Shown one piece after another: positions 35,261-43,622 of a stretch of 64,000 bases of DNA (position 1 is its first letter; the number at the start of each line of letters is the position of its first letter). Location: assembly GCA_023954715.1 (NCBI GenBank), contig JAGSHD010000004.1:248001-312000 (forward strand), given 5' to 3'. The notes beneath the pieces were generated by a model that saw only the letters and a program-made list of their open reading frames with translations, was not told the DNA's origin and did not search any database. Both the position numbers and the translations under genes were made by a program. This stretch comes from Candidatus Cloacimonadota bacterium (lineage in GTDB: Bacteria; Muiribacteriota; UBA6191).

Positions 35261-35976
35261 GATTTTTTATTGTCAACAGCATTCGGAAGCAAAACCAAAA
35301 TCTGATGCTTGAAAGCCATCGCTTTAATCTCTTCTTCTGTATACTGATCCCGCTCATTTACTTCTACTAGCTCAAAACTGATTCGAATGGCTCTAGGTAG
35401 CTTTTTAGCTTTTACGCTATCCCAGGAGCTCTCCCATTTTTTACCATAATATTCAAACTTCATTGACTCTAAAGACATTTTAAACTCTGTCTCATCGCCA
35501 CCTTTTTCTAGCTTGTCATCAATATAAGGATCAACCCTCTTAATTAAAGCCTTATCTCCTGAATCGAACTCATAACCAATCTCAAGGATGTCTCCCACAG
35601 CCGGCTCTTTGGTTTCATCCAAATTAATTAGAGTCGTAAAGTTGATCTCCCGCTCTTTACCAATCAGGCCAAACTTCATAATATATTTTGAGAGTTTTTT
35701 TCTCTTTGTCCCTTTTTTAGCAGCAGGAGGTGGAATGATTTCAGGAAGATAGATTCCAGTCAATTCTCTTTCAAATAGCTTGGACAACATTAATGCTTTT
35801 CTTGGAATATCAAAGCTATAATTTACCACTCGATTGGCCTTGATCGTTGTAAAAAGTGCGTTATAAACCAACTGAGTCATTACAGCAAAAATTAACGTTG
35901 TAATCATCAGTTCAATTAAAGTGAAACCACTACGATTATTTCTTTTTTTCGGAGAACAAATAGGAATTTGTTTCAT
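35257..35976 (-). CDS. gspJ: Type II secretion minor pseudopilin GspJ-like
   Basis: 239 residues. A long basic leader ending RNNRSG is followed by FTLIELMITTLIFAVMTQLV, with E at +5. The downstream RKALMLSKLFERELTGIY and a beta-rich domain with long linkers match GspJ. The start codon (35974-35976) is inside gspI, a 41-nt overlap. With GspI and GspK it forms the tip complex of the pseudopilus. Confidence 0.8.
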   Translation of the reverse strand: MKQIPICSPKKRNNRSGFTLIELMITTLIFAVMTQLVYNALFTTIKANRVVNYSFDIPRKALMLSKLFERELTGIYLPEIIPPPAAKKGTKRKKLSKYIMKFGLIGKEREINFTTLINLDETKEPAVGDILEIGYEFDSGDKALIKRVDPYIDDKLEKGGDETEFKMSLESMKFEYYGKKWESSWDSVKAKKLPRAIRISFELVEVNERDQYTEEEIKAMAFKHQILVLLPNAVDNKKS

Positions 35977-36382
35977 AAGTTTGCTCCCTCCCAGCTGCGT
36001 CCCAAAATACCAAAATCTGTACCTTAAATAATCGCTCGTTATTAGATTTTGATCCAGTCAATATCTTACTCTTATTTTTCTCTTCATCTTGAGGTAAGAT
36101 TTCCATTAGGTTTACTTTTTCAATGACATACTCATATCGGTAATCTTCAAAATCCTCAAACTTACCATCTTCACTTGTAACTGATATTTTGTTTTCTAGT
36201 TGAATCTCATTGATTAGGTTTCGAGCTAACTGGACAGCTGTTACCATAGTTTTTGCTTTATGAGTCATATACATTGTAGCGGAGATGTTTGGCATAACAA
36301 CAGCTACAGTGCTAGCAATAATAATAATGCTAACTAAAACCTCCATCAAAGAGAAACCCTTATGTTTTAGATTCTGATTCAA
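35936..36382 (-). CDS. gspI: Type II secretion minor pseudopilin GspI-like
   Basis: 148 residues with prepilin leader MNQNLKHKG and mature start FSLMEVLVSIIIIASTVAVV. The pattern AVQLARNLINEIQLE is typical of GspI. The start is TTG (36380-36382) with GGAG six bases upstream, overlapping the gspF stop context. No gspH was found; several type II systems lack it. Confidence 0.82.
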   Translation of the reverse strand: MNQNLKHKGFSLMEVLVSIIIIASTVAVVMPNISATMYMTHKAKTMVTAVQLARNLINEIQLENKISVTSEDGKFEDFEDYRYEYVIEKVNLMEILPQDEEKNKSKILTGSKSNNERLFKVQILVFWDAAGREQTYETNSYLFSEKKK

Positions 36383-36391
36383 ACAAGGCTC

Positions 36392-37612
36392 CTAAGACAT
36401 CTGAGTCATCTGCATCATAGGACTCAAAATAGAAACAACGATAAAACTAACGACAATACCCATAATTAAAATAATGGCTGGCTCTAACAATGAGGTTAAG
36501 CCCATAATCGAGTTTTCAACCTCGTTATCATAGTCTCTAGCAATAGCATCTAACATCAATTCTAGGTTACCGGATTTTTGACCCGACTCGATCATCTTTA
36601 TTACAATAGGAGGAAAAACTTTGGTCGCCTTTAACGGCCCTGCTATAGACTTACCCTCACTTACTGAAGAAATCGAGTCTTCAATAGATTTTCTTAGAAC
36701 TACATTCCCCATTACATCTTTTACAATATTCATTGCTTTTAAGATATCTACACCAGACCGCAACAAAACACTAAAGGTTGAAGCAAATCGTGATATACCA
36801 ATTTTAGTTGTTAGACTCCCAAAAATCGGTAAATGTAACAAAACTCCATCTACCATTTTTCTACCACTGGTAGTTTTATAGTATTGCTTTAAAACAATAA
36901 AGATAGCTAACAAAGCCAAGAAAATATGCACAATGTAATTACCAAAAAACTCTGACCCATCAATCAAAAGACGAGTGTTCCAAGGCAACTCTTGTCCAGC
37001 ACTTGTCAAAACTGATACTATGTTTGGGATCACATAAGTCATCAGAATCACTACAACAATAATACTGGTAAAAACCATAAATAAGGGGTACATCAAAGTT
37101 GCTGTAATTTTGTTTTTTAACTTGGATTGCTCCTCCATGTACTCAGCTAGTTGGTGTAAAATAGCTGGTAGCTCTCCTGAAGCCTCTCCTGCTTTTACCA
37201 AGGATCTAAAAATATCTGAAAAGATAGCTGGATAAGCTCCTAAGCTCTCATGAAAAGTTTTACCTTCTTTAACGGATTGATCTATTTCGATGATAGCTCG
37301 GTTAAATGAAGGAGATGTAATTTGCTCTGATATAGTATTTAAAGCATCATCAAGAGTAAACCCTGACTTTAACAGGGTAGATAATTGCCTAATAAAAAAC
37401 ACCAACTCTTTGGTTGATACACTTACTCGGTTTCCACCTACAACTTTTAAGGCGTTTTTCAGGTTTAGCTTTTTACCCTCTAGTCCAATAGATACTACGT
37501 AAAAACCCATCTTTTTGATTTCTCGTCGGGCACTACCTTCATCTGGAGCGTGAACTTGACCCTTAGTTTCACTCCCAGCCTTATTTAAAGCTACATAATG
37601 AAAAGATGGCAT
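36392..37612 (-). CDS. gspF: Type II secretion inner-membrane platform protein GspF
   Basis: 406 residues with two T2SSF domains. The N-terminal FHYVALNKAGSETKGQVHAP and FIRQLSTLLKSGFTLDDALN, then FRSLVKAGEASGELPAILHQ, are signature GspF/PilC strings; the second copy reads FASTFSVLLRSGVDILKAM and VIKMIESGQKSGNLELMLD. Three membrane segments are visible. It couples GspE ATP hydrolysis to pseudopilus assembly. 10 bp between it and gspE. Confidence 0.94.
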   Translation of the reverse strand: MPSFHYVALNKAGSETKGQVHAPDEGSARREIKKMGFYVVSIGLEGKKLNLKNALKVVGGNRVSVSTKELVFFIRQLSTLLKSGFTLDDALNTISEQITSPSFNRAIIEIDQSVKEGKTFHESLGAYPAIFSDIFRSLVKAGEASGELPAILHQLAEYMEEQSKLKNKITATLMYPLFMVFTSIIVVVILMTYVIPNIVSVLTSAGQELPWNTRLLIDGSEFFGNYIVHIFLALLAIFIVLKQYYKTTSGRKMVDGVLLHLPIFGSLTTKIGISRFASTFSVLLRSGVDILKAMNIVKDVMGNVVLRKSIEDSISSVSEGKSIAGPLKATKVFPPIVIKMIESGQKSGNLELMLDAIARDYDNEVENSIMGLTSLLEPAIILIMGIVVSFIVVSILSPMMQMTQMS

Positions 37613-37622
37613 ACTAAAACTC

Positions 37623-39308
37623 CTATGATACTCTTAAAACTTCTGAGAGAGTAGTTTGACCTCGTATTACTTGGGCTATTCCATCATCTCTCAATAACAA
37701 GCCTTTTTTTCTCTTTAGAAAATAGTCATTCTTGATTTCTGTTGAACTAGCTCGTTGCCCAATCAAATCTCTGACCCCATCATCTATGGCAAGAAATTCA
37801 AATATTCCTTGTCTACCTTTGTAACCCATGTGATTACATCTCATACAACCCTTACCTTTTAAAAACTCTCGCTTTGGATTAATGTTTAGTGTTTCTAGAG
37901 ATAAGGTGTCGGGTATATAGGCTTCTTTACAATGTTCGCAGTTTACACGAACTAATCTTTGAGCTAACACTGCTATCAAGGATGACGAAATTAAATAGGG
38001 CTCAATTTTCATATTGATCAATCTTGTAATCGCGCCTGTTGTATCATTAGTATGTAGTGTTGAAAATACTAAATGCCCTGTTTGTGATGCTTGAATAGCA
38101 ATACTAGCTGTTTCAGAATCTCGAATTTCTCCTACCATAACAACATCAGGATCTTGTCTTAAAATTGATCTTAATCCTGCAGAAAAGGTAAAACCTATTT
38201 TACTCTTAACTTGAATTTGAGAGACACCCTCAAGTTGATATTCAACAGGGTCCTCAATCGTTATAATATTTTTTTCTTTAGATTTAATCGTATTAAGTAC
38301 ACTATATAAAGTTGTGGACTTTCCTGATCCTGTTGGACCTGTTACTAATACAATACCATTTGGTTTGGTATACTCTGCATGAAACTCTTTTAATACTCGT
38401 TTCGGAAATCCTAAGTTTTCAACGTTTAACAAATCCACATTAGTATCTAACAAACGCATCACAATACGTTCGCCATGACTTGTTGGTAGCACGGAAATTC
38501 TTAAATCTACTACTTTATCCCCAAGAGAAATTTTTAATCTACCATCCTGTGGCAGCCTTGTTTCTGCAATATCCAAACCAGACATAATTTTTATTCTAGA
38601 GACAATAGCGTTTTGAACAACTTTAGGAGGAGATGGTTGATCATACATAACTCCATCAATTCTGTTTCTGATTTTGATTAAAGTCTCATAAGGCTCTATA
38701 TGAATATCAGATGCTCTGTCATTTACAGCATGATAGATAATTGAATTTACAAACTTGATCACAGGAGCTTTATTTGCCATGTCTAGCAAATCTTCTGCTC
38801 CACCAAGATCATCTAAAGAGATGGCATAATCGGCATCTTCAATGTCTTTAATCGCTTGCGATGCTAAATCTTTTTGTGATCCGTAACATTCATTGATAGC
38901 TAGTTCAATCTCAGAAGTTTTAGTCAACACCGGTTTAATATTTAAGCCCAGTAATTGTCTTAAATCATCAAACAAATGTACTTTGAGGGGATCGTTTAAT
39001 GCTAAAATTAACTCATCTCCGGCTTGATAGCACGGACAAAATTGATGCTTTTTTGCAAAGTCAATAGGTATTTTGGCAATGATAGCAGAGTCAATCTCTA
39101 ACTCGTCGATCTTCGGAGTCCAGGGTAGATTAAACTGCTCTGATAAGCACTCTAAAATTTGCTCTTCAGTAACCAGCTCTTGAGCTACGAGTAGCTCTCC
39201 AACACGCTCGCTAGATTTTTCTGATTTTTGCTGAGATAAAGCTATCTCTAACTGATCTTCAGTCAAATATTCTTTCGCGACTAAAATTTGTCCTATAAAC
39301 TCTCTCAT
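37623..39308 (-). CDS. gspE: Type II secretion ATPase GspE
   Basis: 561 residues. The N-terminal MshEN-like domain (IGQILVAKEYLTEDQLEIAL) is followed by the hexameric ATPase core: Walker A GPTGSGKSTT (about 322), Asp box IITIEDPVEYQLEGVSQIQV, Walker B-type RSILRQDPDVVMVGEIRDSE and His box LVFSTLHTNDT. A zinc site is formed by CEHC and CMRC near the C-terminus. It sits between gspD and gspF as expected. A second ATPase of this type lies at 54120. Confidence 0.94.
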   Translation of the reverse strand: MREFIGQILVAKEYLTEDQLEIALSQQKSEKSSERVGELLVAQELVTEEQILECLSEQFNLPWTPKIDELEIDSAIIAKIPIDFAKKHQFCPCYQAGDELILALNDPLKVHLFDDLRQLLGLNIKPVLTKTSEIELAINECYGSQKDLASQAIKDIEDADYAISLDDLGGAEDLLDMANKAPVIKFVNSIIYHAVNDRASDIHIEPYETLIKIRNRIDGVMYDQPSPPKVVQNAIVSRIKIMSGLDIAETRLPQDGRLKISLGDKVVDLRISVLPTSHGERIVMRLLDTNVDLLNVENLGFPKRVLKEFHAEYTKPNGIVLVTGPTGSGKSTTLYSVLNTIKSKEKNIITIEDPVEYQLEGVSQIQVKSKIGFTFSAGLRSILRQDPDVVMVGEIRDSETASIAIQASQTGHLVFSTLHTNDTTGAITRLINMKIEPYLISSSLIAVLAQRLVRVNCEHCKEAYIPDTLSLETLNINPKREFLKGKGCMRCNHMGYKGRQGIFEFLAIDDGVRDLIGQRASSTEIKNDYFLKRKKGLLLRDDGIAQVIRGQTTLSEVLRVS

Positions 39309-39314
39309 TTTAAC

Positions 39315-42300
39315 TCACTGCTTTTTAGCTTCGTCATTTTTTAGACTGCTTTTTATTTGATGAATCAAGCTATCAAAATCTTGATCAATAGACTGAGTTT
39401 TATTTTCTTCTGCTTTTGCTTTTTTAATATTATTTTTTAAAGACTCAATTAAGTTTTCATAGCCATTTACAGGCTTTGCTTTTCTTGCTGTATTTCTTAC
39501 GATCATTTCATTGGAGTCATTTAAGACGATTCCTTTTTTTACAATCGTTTTTAATTTCCTTTTTTGTTTTAACTTAGTCTCTGGTAATAATTTTGCTTTA
39601 CTCGCAACTTTCACAGGAGTGATTGTTGTTTTCTGTTTAGCTTTACCTCTACTCTTTAAGCGTGTCAGCTTTCTTCGAATGGATCCCATTAAAGAAGGTC
39701 TCGATTTTCTTTGTTTATTTTGAGTCAGTTCTTTTTTTACTGGTTTAGGCTTGGGTTTTACGATTTTCTTCTCTACTACAATATTGGCGATAGCTTTTTT
39801 AACAGGAGCTTTTGTTTTTTCAACTTTCACCTTTGACTCTACTTGTTTTACCTCTTTTTTGATCGGCTGTAAGGTTCTAGGAAATTTCCTACTTCGTTTT
39901 CTAATGTTTCTACCAAAATCTTCTCCAGGTAGTCTCTGTCCAACGGACTTTCTAATCCCTCTTCTTGGTGCCTTTGGTTTTTCTACTGTTTTTTGACTAA
40001 CAGCTTTAGCTACTTCAACAACTTTTGCAACAGATTTTATAACATTAGATTTTTCAGCTTCTTTAACTATAGCTACTTTGGTCAATTCTTTTGGCTTCAC
40101 AGGAATTGAAGTCACCTTTTTTTCTTCTTTCAAAATAGGTACTTCGGGTTCCATCTTTTTTAAATCTATAGTAGGCAGTTTCACTCTGGATTTCTTTTTT
40201 GCTTTTTTAGATAAGGGCTCTAGATACCCATCTCTAGTAATACGCTGTACAGATGGGCCATTTGTTCTTGGCTTGTTTAAAGCATCTCTTACCATACCTT
40301 CGCCTTCTCTAAAGGAGATTGGATGTACTTCTCTACTGTCTAACACATCGTTTAAGTTACCATTGAAATGGTCCGTTAACTTAACCACCTCTTCTTCGTT
40401 GGTCAAAATGTATGGAGTCAAAAAGATGAAGAGATTGTTTTTCTCTTTTCTTTTGGTTTTACTTCTAAAAAGTTTTCCTAATACAGGTATTTTTGAAAAT
40501 AGCGGGACCTCATTTTTAGACTCTGATTTTGTCTCTTGAATCAATCCACCTAATACTATAGTCTCTCCGTCCTTAGTACTAACAACAGTTTGTACTGCTC
40601 GCTTAGTAATGATTGGGATGTCAAATGCAAATAGACTATCACTACTTCTGGACTTGATCTCTACATTTACCTCTAAACTAACTGTTTTCTTTTGAGATAT
40701 TCTAGGCTTTATTTTTAAATCGATACCAACATCTTCAAATCTAAAGTTTGATACTGTAAAGTTACCATTATTAACTCCTTGGTTTACTCCAGAAGGTAAT
40801 GGTACAACTTCACCTACTACGATATTAGCCTCTTGATTATCTTTAGTTAAGATCTGTGGGGATGCTAAGACATTAGCTCGTGAAGATGTTTTTACTGCCT
40901 TTAGTAAAGCTCCAATATTTAGTGGGTTTTGTAAAGCATCGTCTACGCTAGTTATTGTACTATCAGCAAATCCAATACTTGTACCAGTATCACCAATTTT
41001 TTGACGGACACCAAGATTTGTAGCCATAAAGAGCTTATCTCCAGTAGCTGACTGAATTACACCCATATCAAAACCTATATCTTTAAGATAATCTTGATTT
41101 ACTTCAATAATCATAGCTTCTACCAAAACTTGTGCTCTAAAAATATCCAATCTTTTAATGATATCTTTAATCTCATCATATTGCGCTTTGGATGCCGTAA
41201 TTACTAAAGAGTTTGTAGACTCATCTGGCACGATCGATATTTTTTTTGCTGTCTTCTTTTGATTTTTATCAAATAGCTTAACTAAGATTTCAGACATGTC
41301 TTTTGCATCAGCATGTTCTAAGTAAAACACATGAATATCAGATGACTCTCCACTGAACTTTTTATCAAGTTTTGCTGCAATGATCATAGCAGCATCTAAT
41401 ACTCTCACTGATTGTGCTACTAACAACAAAGAGTTAGTACGCTCATCTGATACAATTTTAATGGAGTCCTTTGGAAACAACTCTAGTAATTGCTTTGTTA
41501 TTGTCTCTGCTTCTGCATGTTTGATATAATAAAACCGAGTCTCTTTAATATCACCAATCTCTTGGTCTAAAATCCGAACTGTTTCACGAATTTGATCTAT
41601 GTACTTGGGATGACACACAACAATAATCGTATTGGTTCTATCATCTGCAATGTAATTGATTCTATCTTCATCAGCTTCTACAATGTTTGGACTCGACTTT
41701 AATGTTAAGTTTTTGTTGAAAATACTTTTTATAGTGTTGATAGTTTTAGCAGCTTTCGTATTTTGAAGATGTACTAAGTACATTTCTAAAATAGAATCCG
41801 GCTTATCCATTTTTTCAATCAAGTTTGCTATTCTTTGTAACCCAAAACTCGTATCAATGATCTGTAACATTCTCCACTCTGGGTGGGCAATAATCTGACC
41901 ATTTCTACCAATGATAGAGTTAGCTATGGAGTTCATTTTTCTTACACCGATATGCTCTAGTTTGAAAAACCTCATTTCCATGTTAGCTGATTTTATGTCG
42001 TGGACTCCTGCGTTGCCTACATTAACCTCCATCCCATATTGCTTTGCAAATCGAGTTGGAATAACATATTTTGCTAAACCATGTTTAACAATAGAAAACT
42101 GATTAAAAATCAAAGCCTGCTCTAATATAATTACAGCTTCTTTTCTTGTAACCGGTTTATTAGCAACAATATTTATTTTACCTTTTACGGTAGGATCTTT
42201 TAGATAATGCTCTCCGGAGAACTTTGCCAAATATTTAATCACCACATTAATATCTGTGTTGGACAGATTAATTTTAACTTTATCCCCTATTTCTTGGATA

Positions 42301-42380
42301 GAGCTTTTCTTTGGTGGAGCCGCCTCCAACAAACTTGTTAAAAGTAAACCAACTACCATAAAAAAGATAAACTTTTTCAT
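39315..42380 (-). CDS. gspD: Type II secretion secretin GspD with long basic C-terminal tail
   Basis: Outer-membrane secretin. Signal peptide (1-20), then N0 (INLSNTDINVVIKYLAKFSG), N1-N3 repeats (RFFKLEHIGVRKMNSIANSI, TRFYYIKHAEAETITKQLLE, HVFYLEHADAKDMSEILVKL) and the secretin core with VPLPSGVN, KDGETIVLGGLIQE, FSKIPVLGKLFRS and NNLFIFLTPYIL (ends near residue 660). The protein runs on for about 360 residues, rich in Lys/Arg and Pro, with no cysteines and little hydrophobic content. Normal GspD ends soon after the core. The tail could bind peptidoglycan, lipopolysaccharide or GspC, or replace a pilotin-binding S-domain; this is speculation. Confidence 0.9.
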   Translation of the reverse strand: MKKFIFFMVVGLLLTSLLEAAPPKKSSIQEIGDKVKINLSNTDINVVIKYLAKFSGEHYLKDPTVKGKINIVANKPVTRKEAVIILEQALIFNQFSIVKHGLAKYVIPTRFAKQYGMEVNVGNAGVHDIKSANMEMRFFKLEHIGVRKMNSIANSIIGRNGQIIAHPEWRMLQIIDTSFGLQRIANLIEKMDKPDSILEMYLVHLQNTKAAKTINTIKSIFNKNLTLKSSPNIVEADEDRINYIADDRTNTIIVVCHPKYIDQIRETVRILDQEIGDIKETRFYYIKHAEAETITKQLLELFPKDSIKIVSDERTNSLLLVAQSVRVLDAAMIIAAKLDKKFSGESSDIHVFYLEHADAKDMSEILVKLFDKNQKKTAKKISIVPDESTNSLVITASKAQYDEIKDIIKRLDIFRAQVLVEAMIIEVNQDYLKDIGFDMGVIQSATGDKLFMATNLGVRQKIGDTGTSIGFADSTITSVDDALQNPLNIGALLKAVKTSSRANVLASPQILTKDNQEANIVVGEVVPLPSGVNQGVNNGNFTVSNFRFEDVGIDLKIKPRISQKKTVSLEVNVEIKSRSSDSLFAFDIPIITKRAVQTVVSTKDGETIVLGGLIQETKSESKNEVPLFSKIPVLGKLFRSKTKRKEKNNLFIFLTPYILTNEEEVVKLTDHFNGNLNDVLDSREVHPISFREGEGMVRDALNKPRTNGPSVQRITRDGYLEPLSKKAKKKSRVKLPTIDLKKMEPEVPILKEEKKVTSIPVKPKELTKVAIVKEAEKSNVIKSVAKVVEVAKAVSQKTVEKPKAPRRGIRKSVGQRLPGEDFGRNIRKRSRKFPRTLQPIKKEVKQVESKVKVEKTKAPVKKAIANIVVEKKIVKPKPKPVKKELTQNKQRKSRPSLMGSIRRKLTRLKSRGKAKQKTTITPVKVASKAKLLPETKLKQKRKLKTIVKKGIVLNDSNEMIVRNTARKAKPVNGYENLIESLKNNIKKAKAEENKTQSIDQDFDSLIHQIKSSLKNDEAKKQ

Positions 42381-42382
42381 TA

Positions 42383-43318
42383 TTAATGCCTCATTTCAAA
42401 GTGAATTTTCTTATTCTTGCCACTTCTGATCAATTCGATATCCACACTTGTGTCGTTTTGTAGTTTATTAAAAATTTGATATCCCTTTTGCATGGAATCA
42501 ACTAATTGTCCGTTTATTGATTTAATAATATCTCCAGCGTTTATTCCTAGAGCCTCCATAAAAGAGCCTCTTTTCACATGAAGAATCTTAAACCCTTGTG
42601 GTCTTCCACCTCTAAAATATGGTTGCACCCTAACTTGAGATAACAGCCCTGCTAGATTTTTGACTTGTTTCCCAACTTCTCTCTGAGTGATATATACATT
42701 GTCTTTCACTTTAGTAATTGCAAAAGGCTTTTTAGCTGCAGTGTTTACCGGCTTAGGAGTATTTTGTGCTGGTCCTGCCTTATATACAGCATTTCCTTCT
42801 AGTAGTTCTTTAAGATCATCCTTATAGCCTTTTTCAACTATAATCTGCTCTCTACCATTGTTATCAATAATGATTCGATGCAATAAGACTTTTTTTAGCT
42901 TAACTCCAGGCTGAATAATCTCACCTACGGAGTACACATTGTTTTCTCGGCTCGTCATATTATAAATAAATGCCACAGAGTCTGCATCATCCATAATTAC
43001 CCCATTTAACTCCAAACGTAGATTGCTTGTTGGAGGAGGAGGCGGTGGCGGAGGTGGAGGCGGTGTTCGTGGCTTATCTGGCTTCTTTATAGGCGTCTTA
43101 ATCACTGGAGGGGGTTTCACCGTAAAAATATCTTTATCTACAATATATTTTTTATTTATTTTTACGTCTTTAGTTTGCCCTTTTTTACTTACTTCAACGA
43201 CTTGCTTTTTATTGTCATCTGGATTGATTCCTTGCCACATAAAAATCAAACGTGCAGAAAAAATCAGTGGAATTATGAAAACCACTAAATCAAAAAGTCT
43301 AGCCTTTCTGTATCGCAT
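42383..43318 (-). CDS. gspC: Type II secretion GspC with PDZ domain
   Basis: 311 residues: an N-terminal membrane segment (LFDLVVFIIPLIFSARLIFM), a linker with an uninterrupted run of eleven prolines (about 85-97), a homology-region domain (LRLELNGVIMDDADSVAFIY, QPGVKLKKVLLHRIIID) that in GspC contacts secretin N0, and a C-terminal PDZ (VRVQPYFRGGRPQGFKIL, SINGQLVDSMQKGYQIFNKL). GspC links the inner platform to GspD and is thought to help recruit substrates. First gene of the operon. Confidence 0.9.
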   Translation of the reverse strand: MRYRKARLFDLVVFIIPLIFSARLIFMWQGINPDDNKKQVVEVSKKGQTKDVKINKKYIVDKDIFTVKPPPVIKTPIKKPDKPRTPPPPPPPPPPPTSNLRLELNGVIMDDADSVAFIYNMTSRENNVYSVGEIIQPGVKLKKVLLHRIIIDNNGREQIIVEKGYKDDLKELLEGNAVYKAGPAQNTPKPVNTAAKKPFAITKVKDNVYITQREVGKQVKNLAGLLSQVRVQPYFRGGRPQGFKILHVKRGSFMEALGINAGDIIKSINGQLVDSMQKGYQIFNKLQNDTSVDIELIRSGKNKKIHFEMRH

Positions 43319-43570
43319 GAATCAGCCTCAATCCTATTAAATACCATCGGTACATAAAAGTTTGTATATGTTCAAAGAGAAAAGTCTCTCCCTAACTACA
43401 AAATATTCGGAAAATACGCCTTTTTTGTTTATAGTTTTACAATTAAATTGATTTCCACTATGGGCATTTTGGCTTATGGATAGTAGGATTTTTAAACGAA
43501 TTTCGACTCAATAACACGATCGCTGGAATAACTAAAATTTATTTTTAATCAGGAAGTCCGCAAAAGGATC
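43319..43570. other. Intergenic region upstream of gspC
   Basis: No gene seen. It must contain the leftward promoter of the type II secretion operon. The only weak candidate is TGGAAA-18 bp-TATAAA on the minus strand near 43430-43460. A GAGG ribosome site lies before the gspC ATG. Nothing else stands out. Confidence 0.4.
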
Positions 43571-43603
43571 AAAAAAAGCTAGCTCTTTTTAGAAAACTAG
43601 CTT
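43571..43603 (-). terminator. Intrinsic terminator after the 848-residue exported protein gene
   Basis: AAGCTAG (43576-43582) and CTAGCTT (43597-43603) form the stem. The loop can extend it with T/A pairs. On the minus strand it begins 19 bp after the stop codon at 43623 and is followed by seven T. Confidence 0.82.
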
Positions 43604-43622
43604 GCAATCAAATGAAGTAAAT

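Noticed and set aside
39511..40539. Several phenylalanine-rich plus-strand ORFs
   Set aside because: Antisense shadows of the lysine-rich tail of gspD.
43023..43340. Glycine-rich ORF (GGGGGGGGG) on the plus strand
   Set aside because: Antisense shadow of the proline run of gspC.
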